From contig JWZX01002296.1 of assembly GCA_001275005.1 (NCBI GenBank), positions 1-36,531 on the forward strand: a stretch of 36,531 nucleotides of DNA, given 5' to 3'. The notes under the pieces are model-generated. The model was not told the origin of the DNA and did no database searches. It saw only the letters and a list, made by a program, of their open reading frames with translations. Shown one piece after another: positions 26,998 to 36,326 of the stretch (its first letter is position 1; each line of letters begins with the position of its first letter). Source of the stretch: Chrysochromulina tobinii (lineage: Eukaryota; Haptophyta; Prymnesiales; Chrysochromulinaceae). The translations under genes and the position numbers were made by a program.

Positions 26998-27352
26998 TCT
27001 GGGCGTCCGGTGTGTCAAAGCTCAAACGCAACCTCTGGGCAGGCATCTTGGCACTTGGGGTGGTCGTGCTTATACATGTAACCGACAGGTGCGTCGTCGT
27101 CACCTCGCGATCTTTTCTGTTTTTGAATTGAGAAGTCCTAAATGGTATACCGGGAGGCATGGGGGGTCTTCCTGGATTCACACACAATATCCCCACCTCC
27201 TGCTTGAAAACTGGAGCTCACGCCCAAAACAACGCCTCGTCCGTTGAAAGCGCAGACGAGTCTTGAAGGCTGCTCCACCTCTCTGCAGCGGTTCTTGCGC
27301 TGCGGAGCTCGGTCCAGCCGACTCTTGGGGTCACGAGCGAAGCCCCGTCGCG
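26998..27352. other. Intergenic region, nothing recognised
   Basis: Holds the 3' UTR of the proline-rich protein gene and the upstream region of the next gene. The next gene's frame is open back to 27263, but that extension looks non-conserved. Confidence 0.45.
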
Positions 27353-28075
27353 ATGGCCTACACGTTCAAAGATGATGGCTCATCATTGACATATTACCGC
27401 GAGTACAACAAGGAGGTTGGCACGGGTGATAAGACGCTCGTCGGCAACTGGGTGGAAGAGCGTGCGCTGCGCGAGGAACTCAAGGGCCCCTCAAGTACGG
27501 GGCGCTACAAGCACTGGGTGAACACCTCAAAGGATCCGCTGGAGAAGCAGAAGACCTTCACCAAGTTCACCACGCGCCCCGATATCGGAGACACGTATCA
27601 GCGCGTGTTTACGCATAGTGAGTACACCCCTCCTTCGGAATACCTCACGTCCAACCAGGTGCCCCCCCCGGGGTACGCGGTGTACGTGAAGAAGGGCCAG
27701 GGTGCACGCACAGCCCTTCTCGAGCAGCGCGCTCGCGAGCTCTCGACGGCGGTCGCACATGCCGATCCAGTGCTCCCGCCGCAGTACCAGACGACGAACA
27801 GGCAGGACTTCGTTCCAAAGGATCTCCCGCCGGGTGAGACGCTGGGCCGGCGCGTCATGATGACGCAGAACATGGTGGACATCAAGGGCGCGGGCGACGG
27901 CCTTTGGCGCAAGGAGGCTCACCTCATCCCGAGCGGGCTGGTTATGGAGTCGACAGGAGCGATGCCTGGCTTCGCCATGACGATGCATGGCTACAAGCCG
28001 CAATACGGCTTTGGAAAGGACGCCAGCTTTTCGACTCCGATAGAGCTCTACCTTAAGGGCGAGGAGAAGGACTAG
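27353..28075 (+). CDS. Conserved-looking 240-residue protein, unknown; possibly flagellar
   Basis: 240 residues from the ATG at 27353 (MAYTFKDDGSS). The open frame extends to 27263, but the extra 30 residues are compositionally different, so the internal start is preferred. The protein is soluble, with no signal peptide or membrane segment. It is rich in Tyr, Thr, Pro and Lys in short motifs such as YREYNKEVGTGDKT, HSEYTPPSEYL and PPQYQTTNRQDF. This spacing of Tyr/Pro motifs is common in axonemal microtubule inner proteins. That reading is a guess, weakly supported by centrin elsewhere in the window, since flagellar genes need not cluster. It ends in GYKPQYGFGKDASFSTPIEL. Coding status is likely from its length and coherent composition. 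Confidence 0.6.
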   Translation: MAYTFKDDGSSLTYYREYNKEVGTGDKTLVGNWVEERALREELKGPSSTGRYKHWVNTSKDPLEKQKTFTKFTTRPDIGDTYQRVFTHSEYTPPSEYLTSNQVPPPGYAVYVKKGQGARTALLEQRARELSTAVAHADPVLPPQYQTTNRQDFVPKDLPPGETLGRRVMMTQNMVDIKGAGDGLWRKEAHLIPSGLVMESTGAMPGFAMTMHGYKPQYGFGKDASFSTPIELYLKGEEKD

Positions 28076-28679
28076 CCGGCGAGCGGACGGCGCGCTCGAG
28101 GCTGGAGGACCGTTGGCTCGGAGCACGGAGGGGCGGGTACCGACCTGCGCTTGTCATGAACATCACGCCTCTCTCACGCCTCTCGGCATGCGGGTTCGAT
28201 GACACTGAGGCCGGACGAGCGCTAAACGCGTCTGACATTGCTAAGTACAACTTCCCAGTAGAGTTCCTTGCCGGTGTGGGGCGCAAAATTTCGGCCAGAT
28301 TCGAGATTGAGATGCAGGTTTACTCCCAGTTTAGCTTGAGAGAGCAGAGTCGAGAGTGCATCGCCTTTTCAGTTTTCTTGACGTGCATGCTTGTGTGGCT
28401 TTCGGCTACGCCTTACGGTGTGTGGTAAGATATCCTCGAGGTTCGGCTCCGACGCTGCGTTCAGCGTTGCTCCTGCACAAGTCCCGAGGGCACACCGACG
28501 CAATCTCCAGGTCGCTCTGGCTGCGTTCCCCCTGCCATTTAGAAACCTACGGGATCATGATCGCGGCGTGTGTTAGAAAACTCTTAGGTTCACATTCACA
28601 TTCACTCTTGAGGGGTGAGATTTATGTGATGTCGCCCGCGTGTCGGCCAACGCGCCCGTGATAGAAGTACCTGTGTGTG
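28076..28679. other. Upstream region of the thiamin-biosynthesis fusion gene
   Basis: About 600 bases without a recognised gene. I looked for a TPP riboswitch (the conserved CUGAGA and the GAUCUGGAUAAU-type block) because thiamin genes of algae can carry one, and saw no convincing match. Confidence 0.5.
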
Positions 28680-30299
28680 ATGCTCTTTGCCGTCCTCGCG
28701 TGTGTTGGCGCAACAATCTCGACGCCTCCGATCGCGTGGACAATCGCTGGGTCCGATGCAGGTGGCGGCGCGGGCATCCAGGCGGACCTGGCGGCCTTTC
28801 GCGCGCTTGGCGTCCACGGCTGCTCCGCAATCACCGCACTCACAGCGCAGAACAGCGTGGAGGTGCGCATGGTCGAGTACCCGTCGATCGAGATGCTGCG
28901 CACGACGCTGGCTGCGCTGCGTGACGACCTCCCGGCTGGTGCGATTAAGATTGGTATGACCGGGCGCGAGTGGGTCATCCGCGAGGTCGCCGACTTCCTC
29001 ACTTCATACAAGGGTCCCGTGGTGTGCGACCCGGTGATGGTGAGCACGAGCGGCAGGCGCCTGCTGGATGCGGACGCAAGCGCTGCGCTCATCTCGAAGC
29101 TCTTCCCGCGATGCGCTCTGATCACACCCAACCTGCCCGAGGCCGAGGCGTTGCTTGGGCGGAAGCTGCGCACGCCGGCAGAGGTCGAGGAGGCGGCGGC
29201 CGCACTACTCGGCATGGGATGCGGTGCGGTGCTGATCAAGGGCGGGCACATGCACGAGGCTGAGGTGTGCAGCAGCGGCACCGGCCTCGGCGATCGCGGC
29301 GGCGAGGGCGGCAGCGGCGGCGAGGGCAGCGGCGGCGAGGGCAGCGGCGGCGAGGCCAGCGGCGCGCTCGCGCAAGACTATTATAGCGACGGCGCGACCC
29401 ACTGCTGGCTGAGCTCAGCGCGCCTGCCCACCCGCCACACACACGGCACTGGGTGCACCCTCTCCGCCGCTACCGCAGCCTTCCTAGCCCGAGGCCTTCC
29501 GATGCTCGATGCCCTGGTCCTCGGTAAGGCGTACGTGACGCAGGGCATCGCAGCCGCAGGGCCACTTGGGGCGGGACCTGGGCCCGTCGCACATACTGGT
29601 TGGCCCTCGCAGTCCGAGGCGATGCCCTGGCTGAGCACGAGTGCTCACCTCGGTGCGCATCCGCCGCGCTTCGTCCCATGCGAGCCCTCGGAGCTACGAG
29701 GAGTCTTGCCGGTGGTCGAGAGCGTCGCCCTGGTCGCCGAGGTGGTGGCGGCGGGCGCGCGCCACGTACAACTCCGGCTCAAGGATCTATCCGAGGCGGA
29801 GATTGGCGTCGCCGTGGCCGCCGCACAGGCCGTGTGCGCCCAGTACGGCGCGAGGCTCTGGGTGAACGACCACTGGCGCGCCGCCGTCGCGCATGGCGCG
29901 TACGGCGTGCACGTCGGCCAGGAAGACCTCGCGGCGATGGGTGCGCCCAGTGTGGCGGCGCTGGCGGCGTCTGGGCTGCGGCTGGGCGTCTCGACACATT
30001 CGTACGCGGAGCTCGCTACGGCGCTCGGCGTGCGCCCCTCGTACATCTCTCTCGGCCCCATTTATGCGACAGCCTCGAAGGATGTCTCCAAGTGGGGCGA
30101 GCAGGGGCTCGAGCGAATTGCCTCGTGGCGACGGCTAGTGCCTGCCCATGTGCCGCTCATTGCCATTGGCGGCATCTCGATCGAGCGCGCGCCCGGGGTG
30201 CTCGCGGCCGGCGCGGAAGGGATCGCGGTCATCAGCGCCATCACCAAGGCCACCGACCGAGCCGCCGCCGTGCGCGAGTGGCAGGCGCTGTGGGGATGA
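28680..30299 (+). CDS. thiDE: ThiD-ThiE fusion: HMP-phosphate kinase and thiamin-phosphate synthase
   Basis: 539 residues from the ATG at 28680 (the preceding codon is GTG). The N-terminal half is ThiD: TIAGSDAGGGAGIQADLAAF (about 20-39), CSAITALTAQNSVEV, VVCDPVMVSTSG, LITPNLPEAEALLG, VLIKGGH and the closing HTHGTGCTLSAA. The C-terminal half (about 325-539) is ThiE: HVQLRLKDLS, LWVNDHWRAA, GVHVGQEDL, GVSTHSYAEL, SLGPIYAT and LIAIGGIS. ThiD phosphorylates HMP-P to HMP-PP, and ThiE joins it to the thiazole phosphate to make thiamin monophosphate. The same fusion order exists in plant TH1. A Gly/Ser/Glu-rich repeat (about 207-228) is inserted in a ThiD loop. The short hydrophobic N-terminus may be a targeting signal, but this is unclear. 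Confidence 0.95.
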   Translation: MLFAVLACVGATISTPPIAWTIAGSDAGGGAGIQADLAAFRALGVHGCSAITALTAQNSVEVRMVEYPSIEMLRTTLAALRDDLPAGAIKIGMTGREWVIREVADFLTSYKGPVVCDPVMVSTSGRRLLDADASAALISKLFPRCALITPNLPEAEALLGRKLRTPAEVEEAAAALLGMGCGAVLIKGGHMHEAEVCSSGTGLGDRGGEGGSGGEGSGGEGSGGEASGALAQDYYSDGATHCWLSSARLPTRHTHGTGCTLSAATAAFLARGLPMLDALVLGKAYVTQGIAAAGPLGAGPGPVAHTGWPSQSEAMPWLSTSAHLGAHPPRFVPCEPSELRGVLPVVESVALVAEVVAAGARHVQLRLKDLSEAEIGVAVAAAQAVCAQYGARLWVNDHWRAAVAHGAYGVHVGQEDLAAMGAPSVAALAASGLRLGVSTHSYAELATALGVRPSYISLGPIYATASKDVSKWGEQGLERIASWRRLVPAHVPLIAIGGISIERAPGVLAAGAEGIAVISAITKATDRAAAVREWQALWG

Positions 30300-30932
30300 C
30301 GGAGCCGGCCAGGCGGCGGACGCGGAGCGCGGGAGGACCCCGTTTGAAGAGGGGAAACCGTGTGTGGCTGCGGTGCCGCCACAACACAACAGAGCATCGT
30401 GATTGTTGTCATCCGGATGGTTCAACCGTTCCGCTTCCGGATGAAAACTCTAAACGGACAGAGAGTCACGGACGTACGCGTATTCGATATTTTTTTTTTG
30501 AATTGTCGAGGTTCGCGGCGGAGGCGAATACCGCGGAACATTGAAAACACGGCTTTAACCGTAAACTGACCTTTCAATTGTGACCTTTATTTGACAATTC
30601 ACAAGACCACACGCCGCAACGAGAACGACTCGAGATGAACGTTTACGTAGTTAATTGAGTTGTCGTGACCAATTGGTCGTGACCTCGGCTGTACTGTGTG
30701 TGTCCTTGATGTGTGTTCATGTTCTTACATCGCTTCTGTGGTTCTGAAGATATCCGACTGAACTCGATCTCTCTCGCCCCGGGAGTTCTCGTCGAACAGC
30801 AGCCAGCACGGCCCCCTGAAGCCACGGGCGAGGGGCCTTACAAGTACATGTACAATGTAGTGGGGGCCAAAAGGGCCCGGTAAACTGCAGTTGCCGGGTT
30901 TAGCCGGCCGCTCGAGCACGGGAACAGGCCCG
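30300..30932. other. Intergenic region, nothing recognised
   Basis: Holds the thiDE 3' UTR and the upstream region of the next gene. AT-richer than the surrounding genes from about 30480 to 30720, with related ccaattggtcgtgacc and gttgtcgtgacc segments near 30658-30685. No gene or RNA was recognised. Confidence 0.45.
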
Positions 30933-31784
30933 ATGGCGGCCTCAATTCGTTCGCCACGATCCACGCTCGCATCGATCCACGGCGTGCATCCCGCGCCACG
31001 GCAGCGTCGCGTCAGCAAAGACCCCACACTCGTGCCGCTGACCGCACCCGTTCCTTGCCCGACGCCCGCATCGCCAGCGGCTGCCTCAAGAGCGCCCGTC
31101 GCACCTAACGTAGCCGCCGCCGCCGCGCTCAGCGACCTCAAGAGCCTCGCGGCCAGCTTTCCGAATCCGAAAGCGAAGGGCCTCACGCCCTCGCTGGCGC
31201 GCGGCGCTCGCGCACGCGCCGCCCTGGCCACCTCAATGAAGCCGGCCGTTCACCCACGGCTACCCTCAAGGCGGCAGCCGGTGAGCGGCGATCTGACGAG
31301 TGTCGAGGAGCCACCGTCGGCGCTTCGCCAGCAGCTCGCGCGCTCGATTGCCTCCTCGGACAAGCTCATGGACGAGATGCGCCAAATGTCGAAGCGCGTC
31401 GACCCCGCTGAGTTGCTGCTGCAGGTACCGACGCGTTACCTGCTCGTGGGCACTTGCGACAGCCGGTTCGCGGGCGTGGCCAAGTTTCTGCCCACCAAGA
31501 TCGTCTACGCTTTCGAACATCCGGAGCACCGCAAGGTCGAGATGCATATGGCCTACGAACACATGCGCGGCGTGCTCCCGCGCCTTGGAGGCGGCGGCGG
31601 CGCACCGGGCGAACTTCGGTTTCGTATCGTGAATCCGCTCGCGTACTTTTCGCGCGAGTACGACCACACGAACGAGGCGCACGACCTGCGCATCGGCTTC
31701 GAGTCCGTCGCCGACTACAGGCGCTTCGAGGCCAAGGTGCTGCCGCACGTGAACGCCGGCTGCGGCTCCCTAGCCGAGACCTGA
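30933..31784 (+). CDS. Protein of unknown function with a C-terminal globular domain
   Basis: 283 residues from the ATG at 30933; the frame continues upstream without an ATG. The first ~130 residues are low-complexity (Pro, Ala, Ser, Arg) and probably disordered. From about 140 on the sequence looks folded: a helix LRQQLARSIASSDKLMDEMR, strands RYLLVGTCDSRFAGVAKFL and KIVYAFEHPEHRKVEMHMAYEHM, a Gly-rich loop, then FRIVNPLAYFSREYDHTN and LRIGFESVADYRRFEAKVL. The last block, ending in a helix, resembles ligand- or peptide-binding alpha/beta modules, but I cannot assign a family. Coding status is likely; function is unknown. Confidence 0.6.
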   Translation: MAASIRSPRSTLASIHGVHPAPRQRRVSKDPTLVPLTAPVPCPTPASPAAASRAPVAPNVAAAAALSDLKSLAASFPNPKAKGLTPSLARGARARAALATSMKPAVHPRLPSRRQPVSGDLTSVEEPPSALRQQLARSIASSDKLMDEMRQMSKRVDPAELLLQVPTRYLLVGTCDSRFAGVAKFLPTKIVYAFEHPEHRKVEMHMAYEHMRGVLPRLGGGGGAPGELRFRIVNPLAYFSREYDHTNEAHDLRIGFESVADYRRFEAKVLPHVNAGCGSLAET

Positions 31785-32092
31785 CCACGTGCGGCCACGC
31801 CCGCCAGGCTCAGTCTGCACTGCCGAGCTCACAGCTATGTATACTCAGGGATCTAGCGAACGCCGGTGCACAGTAGCACACGGGGACGTAGGTGAATAGT
31901 GCGCGCGGCCGGTAGGGCTGCCGCTCTCTAGGTTCAGCAGGGTGTGTAAGAGGTTTGATACCTATTTGCCTAGCATGTATAACGGCGTCCTCGGACGGAC
32001 GAGAAACAAACGGGGACGAGGGACGAGGGAGAGTTGCTTCTGTCCGCCTGCTGCGTCTCGGCGCGCTTTCCACGGTCTCCGCCACTGCGGTC
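31785..32092. other. Convergent intergenic region, nothing recognised
   Basis: 308 bases between the 3' ends of the preceding plus-strand gene and the LepA gene on the minus strand. No repeat or hairpin stood out. Confidence 0.5.
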
Positions 32093-34129
32093 TCAGTCGC
32101 CGTCGCCGCCGCCGTCAGAGGAAAGATTGAGGACGGCCATGAACGCCTCCTGCGGCACGTTGACCTTGCCGATGGCCTTCATGCGCTTCTTGCCCTTGGC
32201 TTGCTTGTTGAGCAGCTTCTTTTTGCGCGAGATGTCGCCCCCGTAGCACTTGGCGAGAACGTCCTTTCGCATGGCCGAGATCGCAGACGAGGCGACAATC
32301 TTCTGCCCGATAGCCGCTTGGATCGGGACTTTGAACTGCTGGCGCGGGATCAGGTCCTTGAGCCGGCGCGTGAGCGCCTTTCCGAGCCGGAACGCGTTGT
32401 CGCGGTGCACGATGTTAGCGAGCGGCGCCGCGTCCTCGCCGTTGATCAGGATGTCAAGGCGCACGAGGTCGCTCACCCGGTACTCAGTGATAGAATACTC
32501 CATCGAGGCGTAGCCCTTCGATCGACTCTTCATCTGGTCGAAGAAGTCCGTGATGACCTCCGCGAGCGGCAGATCGTACTTAATGGAGACACGCCGCTCG
32601 GTCATGAACTTCATGTCCTTGTACTCGCCCCGACGATCCTGGGCAAGTTCCATGAGCGCCCCAGCATACTCCTTGGGCGCGAACATCTCCATCGCGACGT
32701 ACGGCTCGGAGACACTGAGCCGCTGATCAGAGTCCACGAGCTTCGAAGGCGCATCCACGTTGACCATGCTCCCATCATTGAGCTCGCACTTGTAGACCAC
32801 CGACGGCGCTGTCACGATCAAGTCGAGGTCGTACTCTCGCTCGAGGCGCTCCTGGATGATCTCCATGTGAAGCAGCCCGAGGAAGCCGCATCGGAAGCCA
32901 AATCCCATGGCGGAGGAGGTCTCGGGCTCGAAGCACAGAGCGGCATCGTTGAGCTGCAGCCGCTCGAGCGACTCGCGCAGTAGGGGATACTGGGTCGCTT
33001 CCACTGGGAACAGCCCGCAGTAGACGACGGGGACAGGCTCAGAATAGCCGTCAAGGGGCCGCACCTCCGACTCGGCCGCCTCGCGTACGTTGACGATGGT
33101 GTCACCTACCCGAGCGTCGTTGATCGACTTGATCCCCGCGTGCATGTACCCCACCTCTCCCGCGCGCAGCACGTCCACCGGCTTCTCCTTCCCAGGTGCG
33201 AGCGTGCCCACCTCGATCACCTCGTACTCCACGCCGCTCGCCGCAAAGCGAACCTTGTCACCCTTGCGCATCTGGCCGTCGACGATGCGGAAGAAGAGGA
33301 TCACGCCGCGGTACGAGTCGTAGTACGAGTCAAAGATGAGCGCACGCAGCGGCTCGTCGATCGTCGCGTGAGGCGCCGGTAGATCCGTCACGATCCTCTC
33401 GAGGATTTCTTCAATGCCGATGCCCATCTTCGCCGAGCATGGGATGGCTCCGGAGCAGTCGAGGCCAATGGTGGACTCAACCTCCTTGGCTGTCGCGTCG
33501 AGATCGGCGCCGGGCAGGTCGATCTTGTTCAGCACCGGCAGGATCTCGAGGTTGTTATCCATCGCCAGGAAGACGTTGGCGATCGTCTGAGCCTCTACAC
33601 CCTGACTAGCGTCCACCACGAGAAGTGCGCCCTCGCACGCGGCGAGCGAGCGGCTCACCTCGTACGTAAAATCGACGTGACCGGGCGTGTCAATGAGGTT
33701 GAGCACGTACCACTTGCCGTCTTTCGCAAGGTAGTTCATGCGCACCGCCTGCAGCTTGATCGTGATGCCGCGCTCACGCTCAATGTCCATGTTGTCAAGC
33801 AGCTGCGCCTGCATCTCGCGGACCTCGACCGTTTTGGTCGTCTGCAGCAGCCGATCGGCGAGCGTCGACTTGCCGTGGTCGATGTGCGCGATGATGCAAA
33901 AGTTGCGTATCCGCGATGGGTCGTACACGCCAAAGCCCGCATTGCGCAGCTGCTCTTCGGCGCTCACAGCGGCGGCTGGCACTCGCGCTCGCCCACGCAC
34001 CGCTGCCGCTGCGGACGCACGCCAAGGCGCTGCGACCGCGCACGGCCGCAGGCTGTGCATCGTCGGCAGCACGGAGCTCAACAGCAGCAACAGTAATGGC
34101 GCTGGGCCATTTCTACGCGAGATCGCCAT
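32093..34129 (-). CDS. lepA: Plastid-type translation factor LepA / EF4 (GTPase)
   Basis: 678 residues from the ATG at 34129, chosen because it begins a signal peptide ([20 protein letters not shown]) and has a good initiation context. The open frame runs 40 codons further with no leader character. After a transit-like Ala/Arg stretch come the GTPase motifs: [15 protein letters not shown] (about 81-95), [26 protein letters not shown] and NKIDLPGA. LepA-specific regions follow: [18 protein letters not shown], the elongation-factor domains, and the C-terminal block [35 protein letters not shown] (a longer signature, key residues Tyr-Gly-Gly-Asp). EF4 acts on stalled or misarranged ribosomes. 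The leader suggests the plastid rather than the mitochondrion. Confidence 0.95.
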   Translation of the reverse strand: MAISRRNGPAPLLLLLLSSVLPTMHSLRPCAVAAPWRASAAAAVRGRARVPAAAVSAEEQLRNAGFGVYDPSRIRNFCIIAHIDHGKSTLADRLLQTTKTVEVREMQAQLLDNMDIERERGITIKLQAVRMNYLAKDGKWYVLNLIDTPGHVDFTYEVSRSLAACEGALLVVDASQGVEAQTIANVFLAMDNNLEILPVLNKIDLPGADLDATAKEVESTIGLDCSGAIPCSAKMGIGIEEILERIVTDLPAPHATIDEPLRALIFDSYYDSYRGVILFFRIVDGQMRKGDKVRFAASGVEYEVIEVGTLAPGKEKPVDVLRAGEVGYMHAGIKSINDARVGDTIVNVREAAESEVRPLDGYSEPVPVVYCGLFPVEATQYPLLRESLERLQLNDAALCFEPETSSAMGFGFRCGFLGLLHMEIIQERLEREYDLDLIVTAPSVVYKCELNDGSMVNVDAPSKLVDSDQRLSVSEPYVAMEMFAPKEYAGALMELAQDRRGEYKDMKFMTERRVSIKYDLPLAEVITDFFDQMKSRSKGYASMEYSITEYRVSDLVRLDILINGEDAAPLANIVHRDNAFRLGKALTRRLKDLIPRQQFKVPIQAAIGQKIVASSAISAMRKDVLAKCYGGDISRKKKLLNKQAKGKKRMKAIGKVNVPQEAFMAVLNLSSDGGGDGD

Positions 34130-34973
34130 GGGAAAACAATTCGCCTTCACACGAGGGACCTGAGGGGGGGGGGGGCTGAGCTTCCAGGTCAAGTGTGAAC
34201 GCGTGTGTGAACGTGCCATCATAGGGAGCCATCTGGAAATATGCCGCATTTGCGGTTACGTTTCATTCAAGCGTATGCCATGTGACGTTCTGAAGGGCAA
34301 TCTCGACATGGGGTGTCTAAGAGTTTCGCGAAATTTAGAGAAAAATTTGGCATTAATTGGCAGAGGTGCCGCAGGCGCCGAAATTTTTCGAAATTTGCCA
34401 CACACCGCTCTCGCTCAAGTACAACGAGCGTGCTGTTGGCTGAACCTGAACCTCAATTCAACGTTTCAACCCCGGGGCGAGCGTAACAAAGGCTTTCAGA
34501 ATCCCCCCCTCACAGAGCCAGGTCAGAGCCGGGTACTGACGTACTGTAATGGTCTGGTAAAATAGTGACATTGTTATAGTGTGTGCCGCGCTGAGTCGTG
34601 AGTGCGTGTGGGTGGGGTTCTGCGTATTGCTCACCGCAGTACGAATTGATCCGAAGAGGGGTGAAATCCACGAAATTTGCCATAGCTGGAGCGAACAAGA
34701 GATAAAACGACATTTTAATTTTTATTGAAATTTGACACACACGATTCGAAATTATGGCCTCGAAATTTCCTATGGCAGCCATTCGAAACTCTTAGACACC
34801 CCAAATCTCGACACACACGTCACACGACAGCACGGCTCTCTGACACTATCTCTGAGACACAAAACACGAAGGCGATGGGGTGACCCGCACATCCACATGA
34901 CCGCGGTCGGACCCAATCACCAAACTTAATCTGAAAGTCGCTACCCTCGCTAAAGAGCTCACCCTGCTAGGTG
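34130..34973. other. Intergenic region with an AT-rich inverted-repeat block
   Basis: Between the LepA start and the stop of the NIPA-like gene. A run of G residues (34164-34175) lies next to LepA. An AT-rich block (34301-34812) with terminal inverted repeats follows. No convincing gene was found. Confidence 0.55.
34301..34812. repeat. AT-rich element bounded by inverted repeats
   Basis: The segment at 34301-34328 (containing ggggtgtctaagagtttcg) reappears in reverse complement at 34784-34812. Flanking bases also partly match (ctcga outside). The interior is AT-richer than the rest of the window and contains many cgaaattt/aaatttg motifs in both orientations. There is no transposase frame. 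It may be a non-autonomous mobile element. Confidence 0.7.
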
Positions 34974-36326
34974 CTACCCCAAACCCGAACCCGAATCCGA
35001 ACCCGAACCTAAACGCCCCTCAGCGCCAACTCGAGCCCTCCTACCGGGCGGCAGCTTCACTGGGGCCGGTAGGTCGACATCCAAGACCAAGTCGTTGTTC
35101 CCTGGCGCACGTCCCTCGGCCATCTCGGCACTCGCGACTTCGTCGGATGACTTGGGGCGCACCAGGTAGAGGCCGTAGACGACCAGGGCGAGCCCGAAGA
35201 GGTAGAAGAACCAGGATCCGCCCAAGAGGGGACCGAGGTGCACGTGTTCGAACTCGTGGAAGAAGATGCCGCCTGCGATGCCGCCCCAGACGATGAAGTT
35301 GGCCTGCATGAGCGGAATGATGAAGAGTGGCTCGTACATGCCGAGGGACTGCGTGAGGCGGAAGAACCAAAAGAGCCCGAAGCCGCACACGAGCGCCGCC
35401 TCCACCCAAAAGAACCAGCCGGCGATCGTGAGCGTCTCGCCGCGCGCCATGAGCTCGATCAGCTCGGCAAGGCACTTGCTCTGCACGATCATCTGCGAGC
35501 CGCCGAGCAGCGTAGAAGGGATGGCGTACAGTACCGGTAGATAGACCTCCGCGTCCTTCACCGGGAGCCCCGCCGCCCGCCGCGCCCAAAGGCGCTTGTG
35601 CGCGACGAGGGCGGCGGCGGAGATGCCGAACGTCATCGCCAAAAAGATCCACCAGCCCCAACCATCGGTGAAGGTCCAATACTTGATGAGCTCCTCCTCG
35701 GTGAAGCAGAAGTTACTGCTCTCACCAAAGTAGACGGCCAGTGCGACGCCCACCACCATCGCGAACACGCCAAGTAGCATGCGCGTCGGCACCTCCACCT
35801 TGCGCACGAACTTGCCAAAGGCTACGTTGGAGATGAACTGCACAGCCTCGAGTGGCACCAGGATGGAGGCCGGCGCGAGCGTCAGCGCCGCAAAGTTGAT
35901 CATCGAGCAGCTGATGAATAGAACGCAGCCGATTGACCAGAGCCTGCTCCGCAATAGCCTGCTGCACATTTGCCTGTCGCCCTCTTTCATCTGCGCGAGT
36001 CCCATCGCCTGCAGATTCTGGCCCGTGTTGATGCCGACACTGCCTGCGTACCATTGAGGGAGGGAGACACGCGCGTTCAGCTGTCGAAGGAGCGGAAGTG
36101 AGCAGGCTGGGCTCCGTGAGGGCCACCAACACTCACCGATGACATGAATTCCAATCCCTAATGCTATCAAAAACATCTCCGCACCATCGTCAGCGTCGCA
36201 TGGACAACCAAACGTGTCCACGGTGGCGTTCTCCCCGAAAAAGATGCACGGGTCTGCGCCGTCTGGGAGCACTCCGGAGCTGGGAGATAGCTGCCTCGGA
36301 TGCCAATAGTGCTGCTGCTGCACCAT
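34974..36326 (-). CDS. Second NIPA-like (DUF803) membrane transporter, two exons
   Basis: Exon 1 runs 36326 to 36137 and exon 2 runs 36043 to 34974. The 93-bp intron has donor GTGAGT and acceptor GCAG. Splicing joins GIHVIG to SVGINTGQNLQAMGL in frame, giving about 419 residues. The NIPA-type pattern includes SMINFAALTLAPASILVPLEAVQFISNV (a longer run, key Pro and Glu residues), GVFAMVVGVALAVYFG, and the later IIPLMQANFIVWGGIAGGIFFHEF. About nine hydrophobic segments are present. A Cys-containing N-terminal extension precedes the first helix; a start further upstream is possible. The C-terminus ends in a Ser-Gly repeat encoded by cccgaa hexamers. It is more distant from the 23959-25257 protein than a recent duplicate would be. 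Mg2+ transport is a family-level inference. Confidence 0.8.
   Translation of the reverse strand: MVQQQHYWHPRQLSPSSGVLPDGADPCIFFGENATVDTFGCPCDADDGAEMFLIALGIGIHVIGECWWPSRSPACSLPLLRQLNARVSLPQWYAGSVGINTGQNLQAMGLAQMKEGDRQMCSRLLRSRLWSIGCVLFISCSMINFAALTLAPASILVPLEAVQFISNVAFGKFVRKVEVPTRMLLGVFAMVVGVALAVYFGESSNFCFTEEELIKYWTFTDGWGWWIFLAMTFGISAAALVAHKRLWARRAAGLPVKDAEVYLPVLYAIPSTLLGGSQMIVQSKCLAELIELMARGETLTIAGWFFWVEAALVCGFGLFWFFRLTQSLGMYEPLFIIPLMQANFIVWGGIAGGIFFHEFEHVHLGPLLGGSWFFYLFGLALVVYGLYLVRPKSSDEVASAEMAEGRAPGNNDLVLDVDLPAPVKLPPGRRARVGAEGRLGSGSDSGSGLG
34979..35012. repeat. Coding hexanucleotide repeat at the NIPA-like C-terminus
   Basis: About five imperfect aacccg/aatccg hexamers. On the minus strand they encode the Ser-Gly-Ser-Asp-Ser-Gly end of the transporter. 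Confidence 0.85.

Noticed and set aside
28300-28680. TPP riboswitch upstream of thiDE
   Set aside because: The conserved TPP-binding blocks were not found in a consistent order.
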